Below the pieces are notes generated by a model, which was not told the origin of the DNA, did no database searches, and saw only the letters and a program-made list of their open reading frames with translations. Source: an uncultured Collinsella sp. (GTDB lineage: Bacteria > Actinomycetota > Coriobacteriia > Coriobacteriales > Coriobacteriaceae). Taken from it: 17,256 nt of DNA. Position 1 is the first letter of the stretch, and every line of letters starts with the position of its first letter. The DNA is taken from assembly GCA_947003675.1 (NCBI GenBank), contig CAMQPJ010000008.1:1-17256 (forward strand), in the 5' to 3' direction. Made by a program: the position numbers and the translations under genes. Positions 1 to 7,708 of the stretch are shown piece after piece.

Positions 1-102
1 CACGGCTTTAAGCGCACGGCCACGCACCGCGCCAACCGCGAAGAGCGCCGCCACGACATGCCGCGCGAAAGCTTCCTCTACGAACTCGATCTAACAGCCT
101 AA
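1..102 (+). CDS. 3' end of an unidentified gene (partial)
   Basis: Frame 1 is open from the window edge to a TAA at 100-102 and encodes 33 residues. The tail is rich in charge, with many Arg, His and Glu, and ends in FLYELDLTA. I do not recognise the family from this tail. It counts as a likely gene end because it is in frame from the edge, has GC-rich host-like codons, and is followed directly by non-coding repeat sequence. The alternative is a chance open frame, since only 34 codons are visible. Confidence 0.45.
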   Translation, partial: HGFKRTATHRANREERRHDMPRESFLYELDLTA

Positions 103-119
103 ACCCAGCAGCCATACCT

Positions 120-163
120 AGTCATTTAGGGATGTTCCCAGTGATTAGTCGCTGGGGACAGCC
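120..163. repeat. GTCATT..GGGAC interspersed repeat, copy 1
   Basis: This 44-bp segment aligns almost without gaps to 2308-2351. Each copy has two half-units starting AGTC and running into GGGA, about 27 bp apart (AGTCATTTAGGGA then AGTCGCTGGGGACA here). The two copies bracket the DUF2207 gene. Short dispersed repeats of this style resemble REP-type elements, but no REP transposase is visible in the window. Confidence 0.6.
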
Positions 164-180
164 TTCGTAGGTAGCGCATA

Positions 181-231
181 AAAATGGGATGGATCCGTCG
201 GCAGTCGCCGGAGAAGATCCATCCCAAAAAT
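181..231. terminator. Bidirectional intrinsic terminator after the DUF2207 gene
   Basis: A perfect 11-bp inverted repeat (TGGGATGGATC at 185-195, its complement at 216-226) encloses a 20-base loop. A-tracts on the left and right give T-runs on both strands. It starts 10 bp past the stop of the minus-strand DUF2207 gene, so its main role is probably to end that transcript. It could also stop plus-strand transcription coming from the left-edge gene. Confidence 0.75.
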
Positions 232-240
232 CAGAGCGCG

Positions 241-2184
241 CTAGAACGTTCCGCCGCCGCCTCCGCCGACGCCGCCGCCTCCGCCGCCCGAGAAGCCACC
301 GCCTCCGCCGCCGCTCGAGCTGTCGGAGCTCGACGCCAGCTCACGGATGCTCTCGCGATACACGTCATCGAACGAATCGAGCGGAGACTCGATACCGTAA
401 TGATGGTAGTACCACCAGTAGCAGGGATAATTGTCGTAGAAGCCGTCGGCCTCGCGTACCTCGGGCGGCACGGCCTCGGCCAGCTGTCGCAGCACTTCTT
501 TCGAAACGCCCAGGGCAACGCCCATCACCAGCAGCTTGTTCCACAGCACCAGATCGCCGGGGACGGCTTCCTTTAGACGCGTGAAGTCCTCGAGCCAATG
601 CTTAAGTGCCTTGCAGCGAGCCGCCACCTCGGCGCCCTCCGGCGTAAAGCGGCGGAACGTAAGGCCCACGCCGATACCCACCAGCACAATCGGCACCGAG
701 ATAACCGCGGCAGTAATGTTCGCCTGTGCGCCATCGGTAAAGAAGATGGATCCCACGGGAACAAAGGCAATCAGGATACCAAGAACCAGGCAAAACACCA
801 TTGCAACAATGCCGTCCGAGGCAACGTACTCGCTATCGGCCAGCTTGCCCTTAACAGTGTTCTGATAGTCCTCGAGCTTGTCGCCCACGGGTGTAGCGTG
901 CTGCTTGACGTAGCGCTGCAGCTCGTCGAACGTGCGCGAGCGATCGCCGTTCTCGTCAGGCTTAGCACCGGCGAAGAAGACCTTGAGCACCATGTGGTCA
1001 ATGCCCTTGGCCGACTTCCAGCCCGCATCACTCACCGTCACGCGATACGTCTGCTCTTCTTTTTCACGCCCCAACAGACCCTTCTTGGCCTTGGTCACGG
1101 TCGCCTGCTCCAGCTTGATCACACGGTCGTCAGTGAGCTTCATGAGCGTGGCGATATATGCCTGATCGGGCACCTCGTTCCAGCTCATGAGGGCCGAAAG
1201 CACGGCGGGATGGTCGGCCGAAGGCACATCGCGGAAATATTCGTCCTGGAAAAGCGGCTTGGGCTTGCGCTTGCGCAGCTTGAGCATAACGATTGTGCCG
1301 GTAAAGGCCACCGCCGCAACAACACTTAGCACGGCAAGTGCATTGGCAATCATGCGAGCGTGAGCGCGGCGGGCGTTAGCTTCGTCGGCCCATTCCTTCT
1401 CTTCACTCAGGATCGTTGACATGCGCTCTTCGCCCGCGGCGGCAAGCTGCGGCACCCAGTCGCTGGGGAAGGCGATGCGTGCCTCGGCGAATTCGCCCTG
1501 ATGCACGCAGGGAATGGTATAGGTGACCATGGGCTCGTCCTCATCGAGCGACACGTCGCCCGTCAGCGGACCGTGGCCCCATGCGCGGAAGTTATCGCCT
1601 TTGACGGCCGCCGTCCCGGCAGCGGCATTTGCGAAGCGCACTTCCATCTCGACATCGTCGGAATCCGCAGACCAGCCGTCACCCACGAACTTCCAGTAGA
1701 GCTCGGCGGTATCGGCCCAGTTCATAACCGCACCGGTCATGGTGTAGCTCACGTAGTAGATTGCGCTGTCGCCGCTCTCGTGAGGGCTGAACACCTTAAT
1801 CCTTACGCCGTCACCGGTCTGCTCGACCGTGTAGACGCCAGAGTCGCCCTTGTTCGCGCTATCGACTTTGTTAAACGCGGTGTCCTCTTCCTCGACACTC
1901 AGCACGTCGACGCCCGCCGTGCCGCCCTGCTGGTTGGAGCCCGTATTGATCTCCCAAAACACGCCGTTGATGTCGTCGTCGAAATCAAACTGGCGTCCCT
2001 CGACAACGGTCAGCGATCCATCGGCCTCGACCGTGGCACTGATATAGGTCTGGGTCATGGAGTAGCCGTCGGCGTGCGCGGCGACAGGCAGCAGCAACAA
2101 CGCAAGCGCGACGAGCACGCAGACGGAAGCGAATCGCGCAAACAGGTGGCGCTGCCGGCTGACTTTGGCGGCGAGGGTGTTCAT
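241..2184 (-). CDS. DUF2207 family membrane protein with glycine-rich tail
   Basis: The product is 647 residues. The start at 2184 is chosen over an upstream ATG at 2253 because AAAGGA lies 7-8 bases before it and a signal peptide then begins at once. That peptide is a basic stretch, a Leu/Val/Ala core and the site VAAHA-DG near residue 38. The secreted N-terminal half (about 40-285) is the DUF2207 domain. A membrane helix follows near 290-312, then a cytoplasmic segment, and two more helices near 455-505. The C-terminus ends in Gly-rich runs broken by Phe, Ser and Val, closing with GGGGGGTF, which is typical of the family. The biochemical role of the family is unknown; an envelope function is inferred. 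The gene stands alone and ends at a strong terminator. Confidence 0.9.
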   Translation of the reverse strand: MNTLAAKVSRQRHLFARFASVCVLVALALLLLPVAAHADGYSMTQTYISATVEADGSLTVVEGRQFDFDDDINGVFWEINTGSNQQGGTAGVDVLSVEEEDTAFNKVDSANKGDSGVYTVEQTGDGVRIKVFSPHESGDSAIYYVSYTMTGAVMNWADTAELYWKFVGDGWSADSDDVEMEVRFANAAAGTAAVKGDNFRAWGHGPLTGDVSLDEDEPMVTYTIPCVHQGEFAEARIAFPSDWVPQLAAAGEERMSTILSEEKEWADEANARRAHARMIANALAVLSVVAAVAFTGTIVMLKLRKRKPKPLFQDEYFRDVPSADHPAVLSALMSWNEVPDQAYIATLMKLTDDRVIKLEQATVTKAKKGLLGREKEEQTYRVTVSDAGWKSAKGIDHMVLKVFFAGAKPDENGDRSRTFDELQRYVKQHATPVGDKLEDYQNTVKGKLADSEYVASDGIVAMVFCLVLGILIAFVPVGSIFFTDGAQANITAAVISVPIVLVGIGVGLTFRRFTPEGAEVAARCKALKHWLEDFTRLKEAVPGDLVLWNKLLVMGVALGVSKEVLRQLAEAVPPEVREADGFYDNYPCYWWYYHHYGIESPLDSFDDVYRESIRELASSSDSSSGGGGGGFSGGGGGGVGGGGGGTF

Positions 2185-2307
2185 AGGCACATCCTTTGTC
2201 TGTAAAACCAACAGCGCCATTGTCCCACGTTTGCGGGTACGCATGACGAACATCTAGGCGACCGGAGCGCCAAACGGGATGAAAGTCACACCCGCACCCC
2301 AACAGCC

Positions 2308-2351
2308 AGTCATTGGGGACGTTCTTAAATGACCAGTCATTAGGGACACCC
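2308..2351. repeat. GTCATT..GGGAC interspersed repeat, copy 2
   Basis: This is the partner of the repeat at 120-163. Its two half-units are AGTCATTGGGGAC and AGTCATTAGGGACA, closer to each other than those of copy 1. It lies upstream of the DUF2207 start and in the 515-bp non-coding gap before gluQ. Confidence 0.65.
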
Positions 2352-2451
2352 TTGGCATGGCCTGCGCCAGCAATAGATACCACTTCACAGCTCCGTCACA
2401 GGTGTAGCGGCTTTGTGTGGGCGCGGCATGCGCTGACTGAGCCGCCAGCCG

Positions 2452-2562
2452 AGGGGCATAAAGCAGTTGAGCGAAAACGGTTTGCCCCTTTGCCGTTCGC
2501 TCGAGGATCATGTCCCCCTTTTCCGCGGAAACCCCGGCAGTTGCGAAGAGCTGCCGGGGTTT
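2452..2562 (+). promoter_or_regulatory. Structured leader: two competing hairpins then a 12-bp stem-loop
   Basis: Three stems are visible in the gap before gluQ. Stem A pairs AGGGGCATAAA (2452-2462) with TTTGCCCCT (2481-2489), with one bulged base. Stem B pairs GAGCGAAAACGG (2469-2480) with CCGTTCGCTC (2493-2502), with two bulged bases. A and B overlap and cannot form together. Stem C is a perfect 12-bp stem (2529-2540 with 2551-2562) whose 3' side runs into TTTCTGTCGTTT, a weak T-tract. The order of alternative stems and then a terminator-like stem is what an attenuator or a small RNA with its own terminator would show. No known riboswitch class was recognised. A minus-strand frame (2254-2511) also crosses this segment but looks fortuitous. 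Confidence 0.4.
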
Positions 2563-2686
2563 CTGTCGTTTGTGAGGCTAAGTCGGTACGCAGCGATCGA
2601 GACCTTGAGCCGCAAACCCACCGTGCGCAATGCGCACCGCCGCCAACTTGTGAGCGCGGCAACGCCTTCCCTGCCAAGCCCCGCGC

Positions 2687-2692
2687 TATACT
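2687..2692 (+). promoter_or_regulatory. Likely -10 box for a leaderless gluQ transcript
   Basis: TATACT ends 7 bases before the gluQ ATG at 2700, so transcription would begin at or next to the start codon. No Shine-Dalgarno sequence precedes the ATG. Leaderless mRNAs are common in actinobacteria. No good -35 box is present at the usual distance, so the promoter call is moderate. Confidence 0.5.
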
Positions 2693-2699
2693 CATCCGC

Positions 2700-3701
2700 A
2701 TGGATATCAAAACACGCAACATAGCAACGCCCGCCGCGGACGCACCAGCAACGGCAGTGCCCACCCCCGTCGTGGGCCGCTTTGCCCCGTCGCCCTCGGG
2801 CCGCATGCACTTGGGCAACGTGTTCAGCTGCCTGTGCGCATGGCTTTCGGCCCGCAGCCAGGGCGGCAGCATCGTGTTGCGTATCGAGGACCTGGACGAT
2901 CGCTGCAAGCGCCCGGAACTTGCCGCTCAACTGATTGACGATCTGACCTGGCTGGGGCTCGAGTGGGACGAAGGCCCCTACTACCAGCACGATCGCCTGG
3001 ATCTGTACGAGGACGCCCTGCGCCAGCTGCAAGACGCCGGCCTCACCTATCCCTGTTTTTGCACGCGTGCCGAACTCCACGCCGCGAGCGCGCCGCACGC
3101 CAGCGACGGCACGCCCATCTACCGCGGCGCCTGCAGAGGTCTTTCTGCTGATGAAATCACCCGCCGCAGTGCCCTGCGTGCTCCGGCCACGCGCCTGCGC
3201 GTGCCCACCGTCGACGACCTCGCCAGCGACGTGATCGAATTCGTGGACCGCACGTACGGAGCCCAATGCGAAGCACTCGCCACCGAGTGCGGTGACTTTT
3301 TGGTGCGCCGCAGCGACGGCGTGTTTGCCTATCAGCTGGCCGTGGTGGTCGACGACGCTGCCATGGGCGTCACCGAGATCGTACGCGGATGCGACCTGCT
3401 TGGTTCCACGCCGCGCCAGATCTATCTGCAACATCTGCTGGGACTGCCCACGCCGCACTACGCGCACATTCCGCTGCTCATGTCACCGGACGGCCGCCGC
3501 CTTTCCAAGCGCGATCGCGATCTGGACCTGGGCGAGCTCCGCACCCGCTTTGGCACACCCGAGGCACTGTTGGGATGGCTCGCCGGGCAAACAGGCATCG
3601 CGCCGGACACCACGCCGCGTACCGCCGAGCAGCTGGTCGAGCACTTTAGCTGGGACGTCATCCGCGCGCATCGGGAGAACATCACTGTAACGGTCGAGTA
3701 G
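2700..3701 (+). CDS. gluQ: Glutamyl-Q tRNA(Asp) synthetase
   Basis: The product is 333 residues and lacks the anticodon-binding domain of full glutamyl-tRNA synthetase. It should activate glutamate without tRNA and attach it to queuosine at position 34 of tRNA(Asp) in the cytoplasm. Visible signatures are the HIGH-like block GRFAPSPSGRMHLGN (26-40), LRIEDLDD near 60-67, the zinc site C119-x-C121, Y141 and C145, and the KMSKS-like block RLSKRDRDLDL (267-277). The zinc pattern separates GluQ-RS from GltX. The first 24 residues are a low-complexity Ala/Thr/Pro extension, so a later start is conceivable. The ATG at 2700 is preferred because of the -10 box just upstream. The gene converges with the phosphoesterase 15 bp downstream. 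Confidence 0.9.
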   Translation: MDIKTRNIATPAADAPATAVPTPVVGRFAPSPSGRMHLGNVFSCLCAWLSARSQGGSIVLRIEDLDDRCKRPELAAQLIDDLTWLGLEWDEGPYYQHDRLDLYEDALRQLQDAGLTYPCFCTRAELHAASAPHASDGTPIYRGACRGLSADEITRRSALRAPATRLRVPTVDDLASDVIEFVDRTYGAQCEALATECGDFLVRRSDGVFAYQLAVVVDDAAMGVTEIVRGCDLLGSTPRQIYLQHLLGLPTPHYAHIPLLMSPDGRRLSKRDRDLDLGELRTRFGTPEALLGWLAGQTGIAPDTTPRTAEQLVEHFSWDVIRAHRENITVTVE

Positions 3702-3716
3702 CCAGCCACCCCGCCT

Positions 3717-4442
3717 CTACGCAACATCCCAGGGCTGGAGTTCGTCGCCCAAGCGAACGATGCAGTCGTAGAGCACGGTGTGACGCTCGGCCGGGTTGGT
3801 ATCCCGATGAAAATGCCCGTAGTACCAGCGCTTGTAGTCCAAGCGGTCTTCCAGCTCATCGAAAAATGCCGTAAGCCGATCAACGGAGGGGCAATTCCAG
3901 CCGGACGCTGGATAAAGCGTGGACGAAAGCATGCGCGTAGAGCAGGTGTGAGTGATCACGTAGTCGACCGTCCAGCCCACGCTGTCGAGCTTTGCCCGCG
4001 CCTCCTCAAAGTTGCGCTCGTCCGGCAGCTCCTGCGGCCACCAGCTGGAATACGGAATGCGGTATTCCTTGTCCACGCTCGTGGCGCCGCCCATGGTAAA
4101 GATCGTTGAGCCGTCGAGCTCAAAAATCTCGCCGCGCGTCAGGCGTCGGATGGGCGAGGTGTCCGACAGGCGCTGCGTCAGGCCGCCGTGCCACAGTTCC
4201 ATGGGGCGCTCCGACCAGTGATCGAAACGCTCGTGGTTGCCGTCGACAAACAGCACGGTATAGGGGCGCGACTCCAGCCAGGCGATGTCGGCACATTCCT
4301 CGGCAGAGAAATCCCACGGAAAGCCAAAGTCGCCCGCGATGATGAGATAGTCGTCACTTGTCAAACCATCCCCAAGATCCCAGTCGCGAAGCTTTTGCAT
4401 GTCGACGCCGCCGTGAATATCGCCCGTCACATAGACCGTCAT
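3717..4442 (-). CDS. Calcineurin-like metallophosphoesterase
   Basis: The product is 241 residues and carries the full two-metal phosphoesterase set: GDIHG (D8, H10), GDFG (D38), GNHE (N69, H70), a distal H in VITHTC and GHFH near the C-terminus. It is a soluble hydrolase of phosphoester bonds; the substrate cannot be told from sequence. The start at 4442 is chosen because GDIHG must lie at the N-terminus and GGTGATCC lies just ahead. An earlier ATG at 4478 adds 12 unconserved residues. The gene is convergent with gluQ. Upstream, 48 bp away, lies a small membrane-protein gene in the same direction, so co-transcription is possible. It is not closely similar to the phosphatase at 11493-12254. 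Confidence 0.85.
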   Translation of the reverse strand: MTVYVTGDIHGGVDMQKLRDWDLGDGLTSDDYLIIAGDFGFPWDFSAEECADIAWLESRPYTVLFVDGNHERFDHWSERPMELWHGGLTQRLSDTSPIRRLTRGEIFELDGSTIFTMGGATSVDKEYRIPYSSWWPQELPDERNFEEARAKLDSVGWTVDYVITHTCSTRMLSSTLYPASGWNCPSVDRLTAFFDELEDRLDYKRWYYGHFHRDTNPAERHTVLYDCIVRLGDELQPWDVA

Positions 4443-4490
4443 CGGATCACCACTTCCCTGTAAGTCGCTAGCCCACATTCTGCACGATCA

Positions 4491-4766
4491 CTAAGTCAAC
4501 CGTTCCAGCCCTTCCATCCTTTGGGACCTACCCTCGCTCTTCCATCCAAACGGGTCAAACACCCAAAAGATCAAATCGAGCACGCCGCCGGTCATCATGG
4601 CGCCGGCAAGAGCCATGCAAGCATGCAGAAAGCTGGCACTTCGGAGCACGTCGAACGGCCCCAGAACAGCCAGCAGCGCGACCGCCGCGCCGGCCAGGCA
4701 CAGCACGAGGCACGGCCCCGCGTCCTTTACACCCTTCTTTACAAGATGCTTTGCGTTGTCAATCAT
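4491..4766 (-). CDS. Small two-helix membrane protein of unknown function
   Basis: The product is 91 residues. It has a short basic N-terminus (NAKHLVKKGVKDAG), a hydrophobic helix near 18-38, a second near 46-69 and a charged tail. The start at 4766 is favoured by AAGGAG ten bases upstream. The longer frame from 4805 would place that ribosome binding site inside the gene. I do not recognise the family. It lies just upstream of the phosphoesterase on the same strand. Composition matches the backbone, so it is probably a resident gene. Confidence 0.7.
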   Translation of the reverse strand: MIDNAKHLVKKGVKDAGPCLVLCLAGAAVALLAVLGPFDVLRSASFLHACMALAGAMMTGGVLDLIFWVFDPFGWKSEGRSQRMEGLERLT

Positions 4767-4805
4767 CGGTATCGAACTCCTTAGAGGATCGTTGCTTTCA
4801 TTCAT

Positions 4806-4974
4806 GCCACCGCAGAGTCGGTAGGCAGGTCAAGTCTCACATGCCGCGCGGACATCAATTGAGAAACCGCGTCCCTTAGATCGAAGCCGCCAATCTGTGC
4901 CGTCATACGTCTAAAACACGAACGATCGATCTGTTATCCTGGCGCCAGCATGGCCTGACGAAAGGCATGGCGAA
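4806..4974. other. Divergent intergenic region
   Basis: This 169-bp gap separates the minus-strand membrane-protein gene from the plus-strand helicase fragment, so promoters for both should lie here. TATCCT at 4935-4940 is a possible plus-strand -10, but its -35 position has no good match. No hairpin of note was seen. Confidence 0.4.
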
Positions 4975-5775
4975 ATGGCCACTCAACAGCAGATTGATAT
5001 TGAATTCGGCTCACTCGCACATGAGGACGATTCACCCAAGCTCATCGCTAACTCGAAGGCGACTAGCGGAACGCTGTTATCCGTTATCAAAGAGCAACTC
5101 TCTACCTGCAGCTCGTTCGACTTTTGCGTAGCATTTGTCGCAGATGGCGGCCTTCAAATCCTGGTCGAGGCGTTTCAAGAGCTCAAACAACGCGGCATCA
5201 AGGGTAGGCTGCTCACATCCACCTACCTCAACTTCAACTCCCCCGATGCGTTTCGCAAGCTTCTGGAATATGACAACATTGAAGTCCGAGTGTTCCAAGG
5301 AAATTTGCACGCCAAGGGATACATTTTTGATAAGGGCGAGACCAGCACGGTCATCGTCGGTAGCTCCAACATGACGCAGACCGCTCTCACCTGCAATAAA
5401 GAATGGAACGTCCTGTACCAGACCGTCGAGAACAGCCGGCTGCTCGGCGAGCTCGGGGGCGAGTTCGACTCACTATGGAATGACACTTCCACCATCGCAC
5501 TTTCGCGGGAGTGGATTGAGGATTACGCCGCGTATCGATCGGCCCGTCCGCCAAAACCCAAATCGAAACCAACGTTCCAGGCAATCGAAAATTCAGCCCC
5601 GAGCGGGCATGAAGAAATCAAGCCCAATAAAATGCAGCAGCGCGCTCTCGAAGCATTGGGGGCAATCCACCGCAAGGGCGAGACCCGCGCCCTGCTGGTC
5701 TCGGCTACCGGCACGGGCAAAACCTTCCTGTCGGCGTTCGACGTCCTGGCAACCAAACCCCGGCGCGTCCTTTGA
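4975..5775 (+). pseudogene. Truncated PLD-domain/SF2 helicase (DUF3427-type), N-terminal part
   Basis: The 266-residue frame holds a phospholipase-D-like nuclease domain with H112-x-K114 and GSSN (129-132). The start of a superfamily 2 helicase follows: a Q-motif-like segment (PNKMQQRAL) and Walker A SATGTGKT (243-250). It ends 16 residues after the Walker A lysine, at KPRRVL, where intact relatives run on through the helicase core and usually a DUF3427 domain to roughly 900-1,000 residues. The TGA at 5773-5775 arises at a junction with unrelated sequence, and no continuation is found past the IS21 element. Proteins of this architecture are suspected DNA-processing or defence factors. This copy should lack helicase activity. 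Start: ATG at 4975 after GAAAGG. GC is a little lower than the backbone. Confidence 0.8.
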
Positions 5776-5884
5776 GCCCAACTAGTATAGGTGATCGGCC
5801 GCCCATAATGTCCCGGCTGGCATGGAATCTATCCGCTCAGCCCGCCTCTAACGCTTGGTTGCCGTTAGGCCACCGCCTTCTCCC
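5776..5884. other. Unassigned sequence between the helicase break and the IS21 end
   Basis: About 110 bp lie between the helicase break and the first base of the IS21 terminal repeat. They do not continue the helicase frame and do not match the sequence on the other side of the element by eye. They may be a remnant of another element or the scar of an earlier deletion. Confidence 0.4.
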
Positions 5885-5943
5885 ATCGAGGTCTAATACT
5901 TTTCCCGCAAAGTGAACGGCTGTTTTTGGACCCCTGAAGCATC
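5885..5943. repeat. IS21 left terminal inverted repeat
   Basis: It is the mirror of 8567-8625. The outer 21 bases match perfectly, and the repeat then continues with shared blocks AAGTGAACG, GGACCCC and GAAGCATC at the same spacing. It lies 277 bp upstream of istA. Confidence 0.8.
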
Positions 5944-6034
5944 CGCATTTTTCGACGGCAAAATCGCAGGATTCCAGCATTGAAGCCGCAGGAAACCGGA
6001 TCCCGGTGAGTCCTAGGCCCTTTCGACACCACCT

Positions 6035-6091
6035 ATATTGCGAATCAGCACCGCCACCCACCCGACCGAATATTGCCGTTCGGCACCGCCA
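6035..6091. repeat. IS21 inner left repeats (two 22-bp units)
   Basis: Two 22-bp direct units lie at 6035-6056 and 6070-6091. Both start ATATTG and end GCACCGCCA and differ in the middle. A third, inverted unit lies at 8504-8524 near the right end (ATATCGCG..CACCGCC on the minus strand). They are probable extra transposase binding sites. Confidence 0.65.
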
Positions 6092-6161
6092 TTAAATGCC
6101 TTCCCGCGCATCCCCGTTACGCTCGGGCTGCCATGCAGTCCAGAGAACGAGGAGGTTCCAC

Positions 6162-7706
6162 ATGGCGAGAAGGATCAGGGCCAGGGAGGTCCTGAGGCTG
6201 AGGTCGGTGAACGGGCTTTCGCAGAACGCGATCGCCCGCACCGCCCACGTCTCGAAGCACAGCGTCCAGGACGTGCTGGAAGCCGCGAGGGAGCGGGGCG
6301 TCTCCTGGGAGGACGTCGAGGGGATGTCCGAGGAGGCCGCCTACGCGCTGCTGTTCCCCGGCAGGGGCGACGCCGGGCCGGTGCACGCCGACCCCGACTG
6401 GGCACGCGTCCACCGCGAGCTCGCGAGGACCGGCGTCACGCTCAAGCTCCTGCACGCGGAGTATGCCGACGGGTGCGCGGAGGCCGGCGCGCCGTCGATG
6501 TCCTACGACAGGTTCTGCAAGCGCTACCGCCAGTACACGGTGTCGCGCAACGTGGTGAGCCGCGTCGGGCACAAGGCGGGCAGGAACATGGAGGTCGACT
6601 GGTCGGGGCCCACGATGCGGCTCGTGGACCCCGCGACCGGCGAGGTCAGGAAGGTGTACCTGTTCGTGGCCTGCCTCCCGTTCAGCCGGTACAGCTACGT
6701 CGAGCCGACGCTCGACATGAAGCAGGATACATGGCTGCTGTGCCACGTGCACGCCTTCTCCTTCCTGGGAGGCGCGACGCCCTGCATCGTCCCCGACAAC
6801 CTGAGGACCGGCGTCACCGCCCACCCCAGGGCCGGGGAGCCGGTCCTGAACGCGGCCTACGAGGAGCTCGCCGCGCACTACGGCTCCGCCGTGATCCCGG
6901 CGAGGGTCAGGAGGCCCCGCGACAAGCCGAGCGCCGAGAACGAGGTCTGGGCCGCCGCGACCTACGTGATAGCGGCGCTTCGCGACGAGGTGTTCACCGA
7001 CATGGCGGCCCTCCGCGCCGCCGTCGCCCGGAGGGTCGCGGAGCACAACGACGCGCCGTTCGCCAAGCGCGAGGGCTCGAGGCGCGAGGTGTTCGAGGAG
7101 GTCGAGCGCCCGCTGCTGAGGCCCCTACCGGCCGAGCCCTTCGAGGTGTGCGAGTGGGTCTACGGCCGCAAGGTCCAGGCCAACTGCCACGTCGCGTACG
7201 CCCGCAACTACTACTCGGTGAGCCACCTGCTCGTCGGCTCGACGGTCGACCTGCGCGTCACCGAGGGCAAGGTGGAGGTCTTCTCCGGCGGCGAGCGCGT
7301 GGCCACGCACCCCAGGTTCCCGTCCTACGCGAGGAACCGCTACTCCACGCGCGGCTCGGACATGCCCGAGGGCAGGGCGTGGTCGGACTGGGACGCGCCG
7401 CGCATCCGCGCCTGGGCCTCGAGGGTCGGGCCCTCCTGCTCCGAGCTGGTGGACAGGGTGTTCGCCTGCTACGAGTTCGACGAGCAGGGCTTCAACGCCG
7501 CGCTCGCCGTGCTCAGGCTGTCCAGGCGCTACACCCCGGCGAGGCTCGAGCGGGCGTGCGGGATGGCGCTCGCGACCGGGAAGAGGTCGCCGCGCTACCG
7601 CGACGTCGAGCCCGTGCTGAGGTCGGGGCAGGACAGGGCGCCAGCCGGCGAGGCGTCCGGGGACTGCGGCTACGTGCGCGGCGCCGGCTTCTACGGGGAG
7701 GAGTGA
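6162..7706 (+). CDS. istA: IS21 transposase IstA
   Basis: The product is 514 residues. An N-terminal helix-turn-helix (about 10-40, including GLSQNAIARTAHVSKHSV) is followed by an RNase-H-like DDE catalytic core. Acidic residues are D146 in MEVDWSG, D212 in IVPDNLRTG and E259 in DKPSAENEV. A C-terminal beta-rich Mu-transposase-type segment follows. The protein cuts and joins the element ends and works with the IstB ATPase. The start at 6162 is set by GAGGAGG eight bases upstream; the open frame reaches further up but without a ribosome binding site. Length is normal for the family and no break is seen. istB starts 2 bases after the stop, so the two are translationally coupled. Confidence 0.93.
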   Translation: MARRIRAREVLRLRSVNGLSQNAIARTAHVSKHSVQDVLEAARERGVSWEDVEGMSEEAAYALLFPGRGDAGPVHADPDWARVHRELARTGVTLKLLHAEYADGCAEAGAPSMSYDRFCKRYRQYTVSRNVVSRVGHKAGRNMEVDWSGPTMRLVDPATGEVRKVYLFVACLPFSRYSYVEPTLDMKQDTWLLCHVHAFSFLGGATPCIVPDNLRTGVTAHPRAGEPVLNAAYEELAAHYGSAVIPARVRRPRDKPSAENEVWAAATYVIAALRDEVFTDMAALRAAVARRVAEHNDAPFAKREGSRREVFEEVERPLLRPLPAEPFEVCEWVYGRKVQANCHVAYARNYYSVSHLLVGSTVDLRVTEGKVEVFSGGERVATHPRFPSYARNRYSTRGSDMPEGRAWSDWDAPRIRAWASRVGPSCSELVDRVFACYEFDEQGFNAALAVLRLSRRYTPARLERACGMALATGKRSPRYRDVEPVLRSGQDRAPAGEASGDCGYVRGAGFYGEE

Positions 7707-7708
7707 GC

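Noticed and set aside
598..2205. Long plus-strand open frames opposite the DUF2207 gene
   Set aside because: They are antisense shadows of a high-GC gene. They have no ribosome binding sites and low-complexity His/Arg-rich products.
2254..2511. Minus-strand 85-residue frame with GGGGG before its ATG
   Set aside because: It runs through the GTCATT repeat and the hairpin leader, and its product has no domain-like features. A real gene is possible but not supported.
2508..3467. Minus-strand 319-residue frame opposite gluQ
   Set aside because: gluQ is clear on the other strand by motif. This is a composition-driven shadow.
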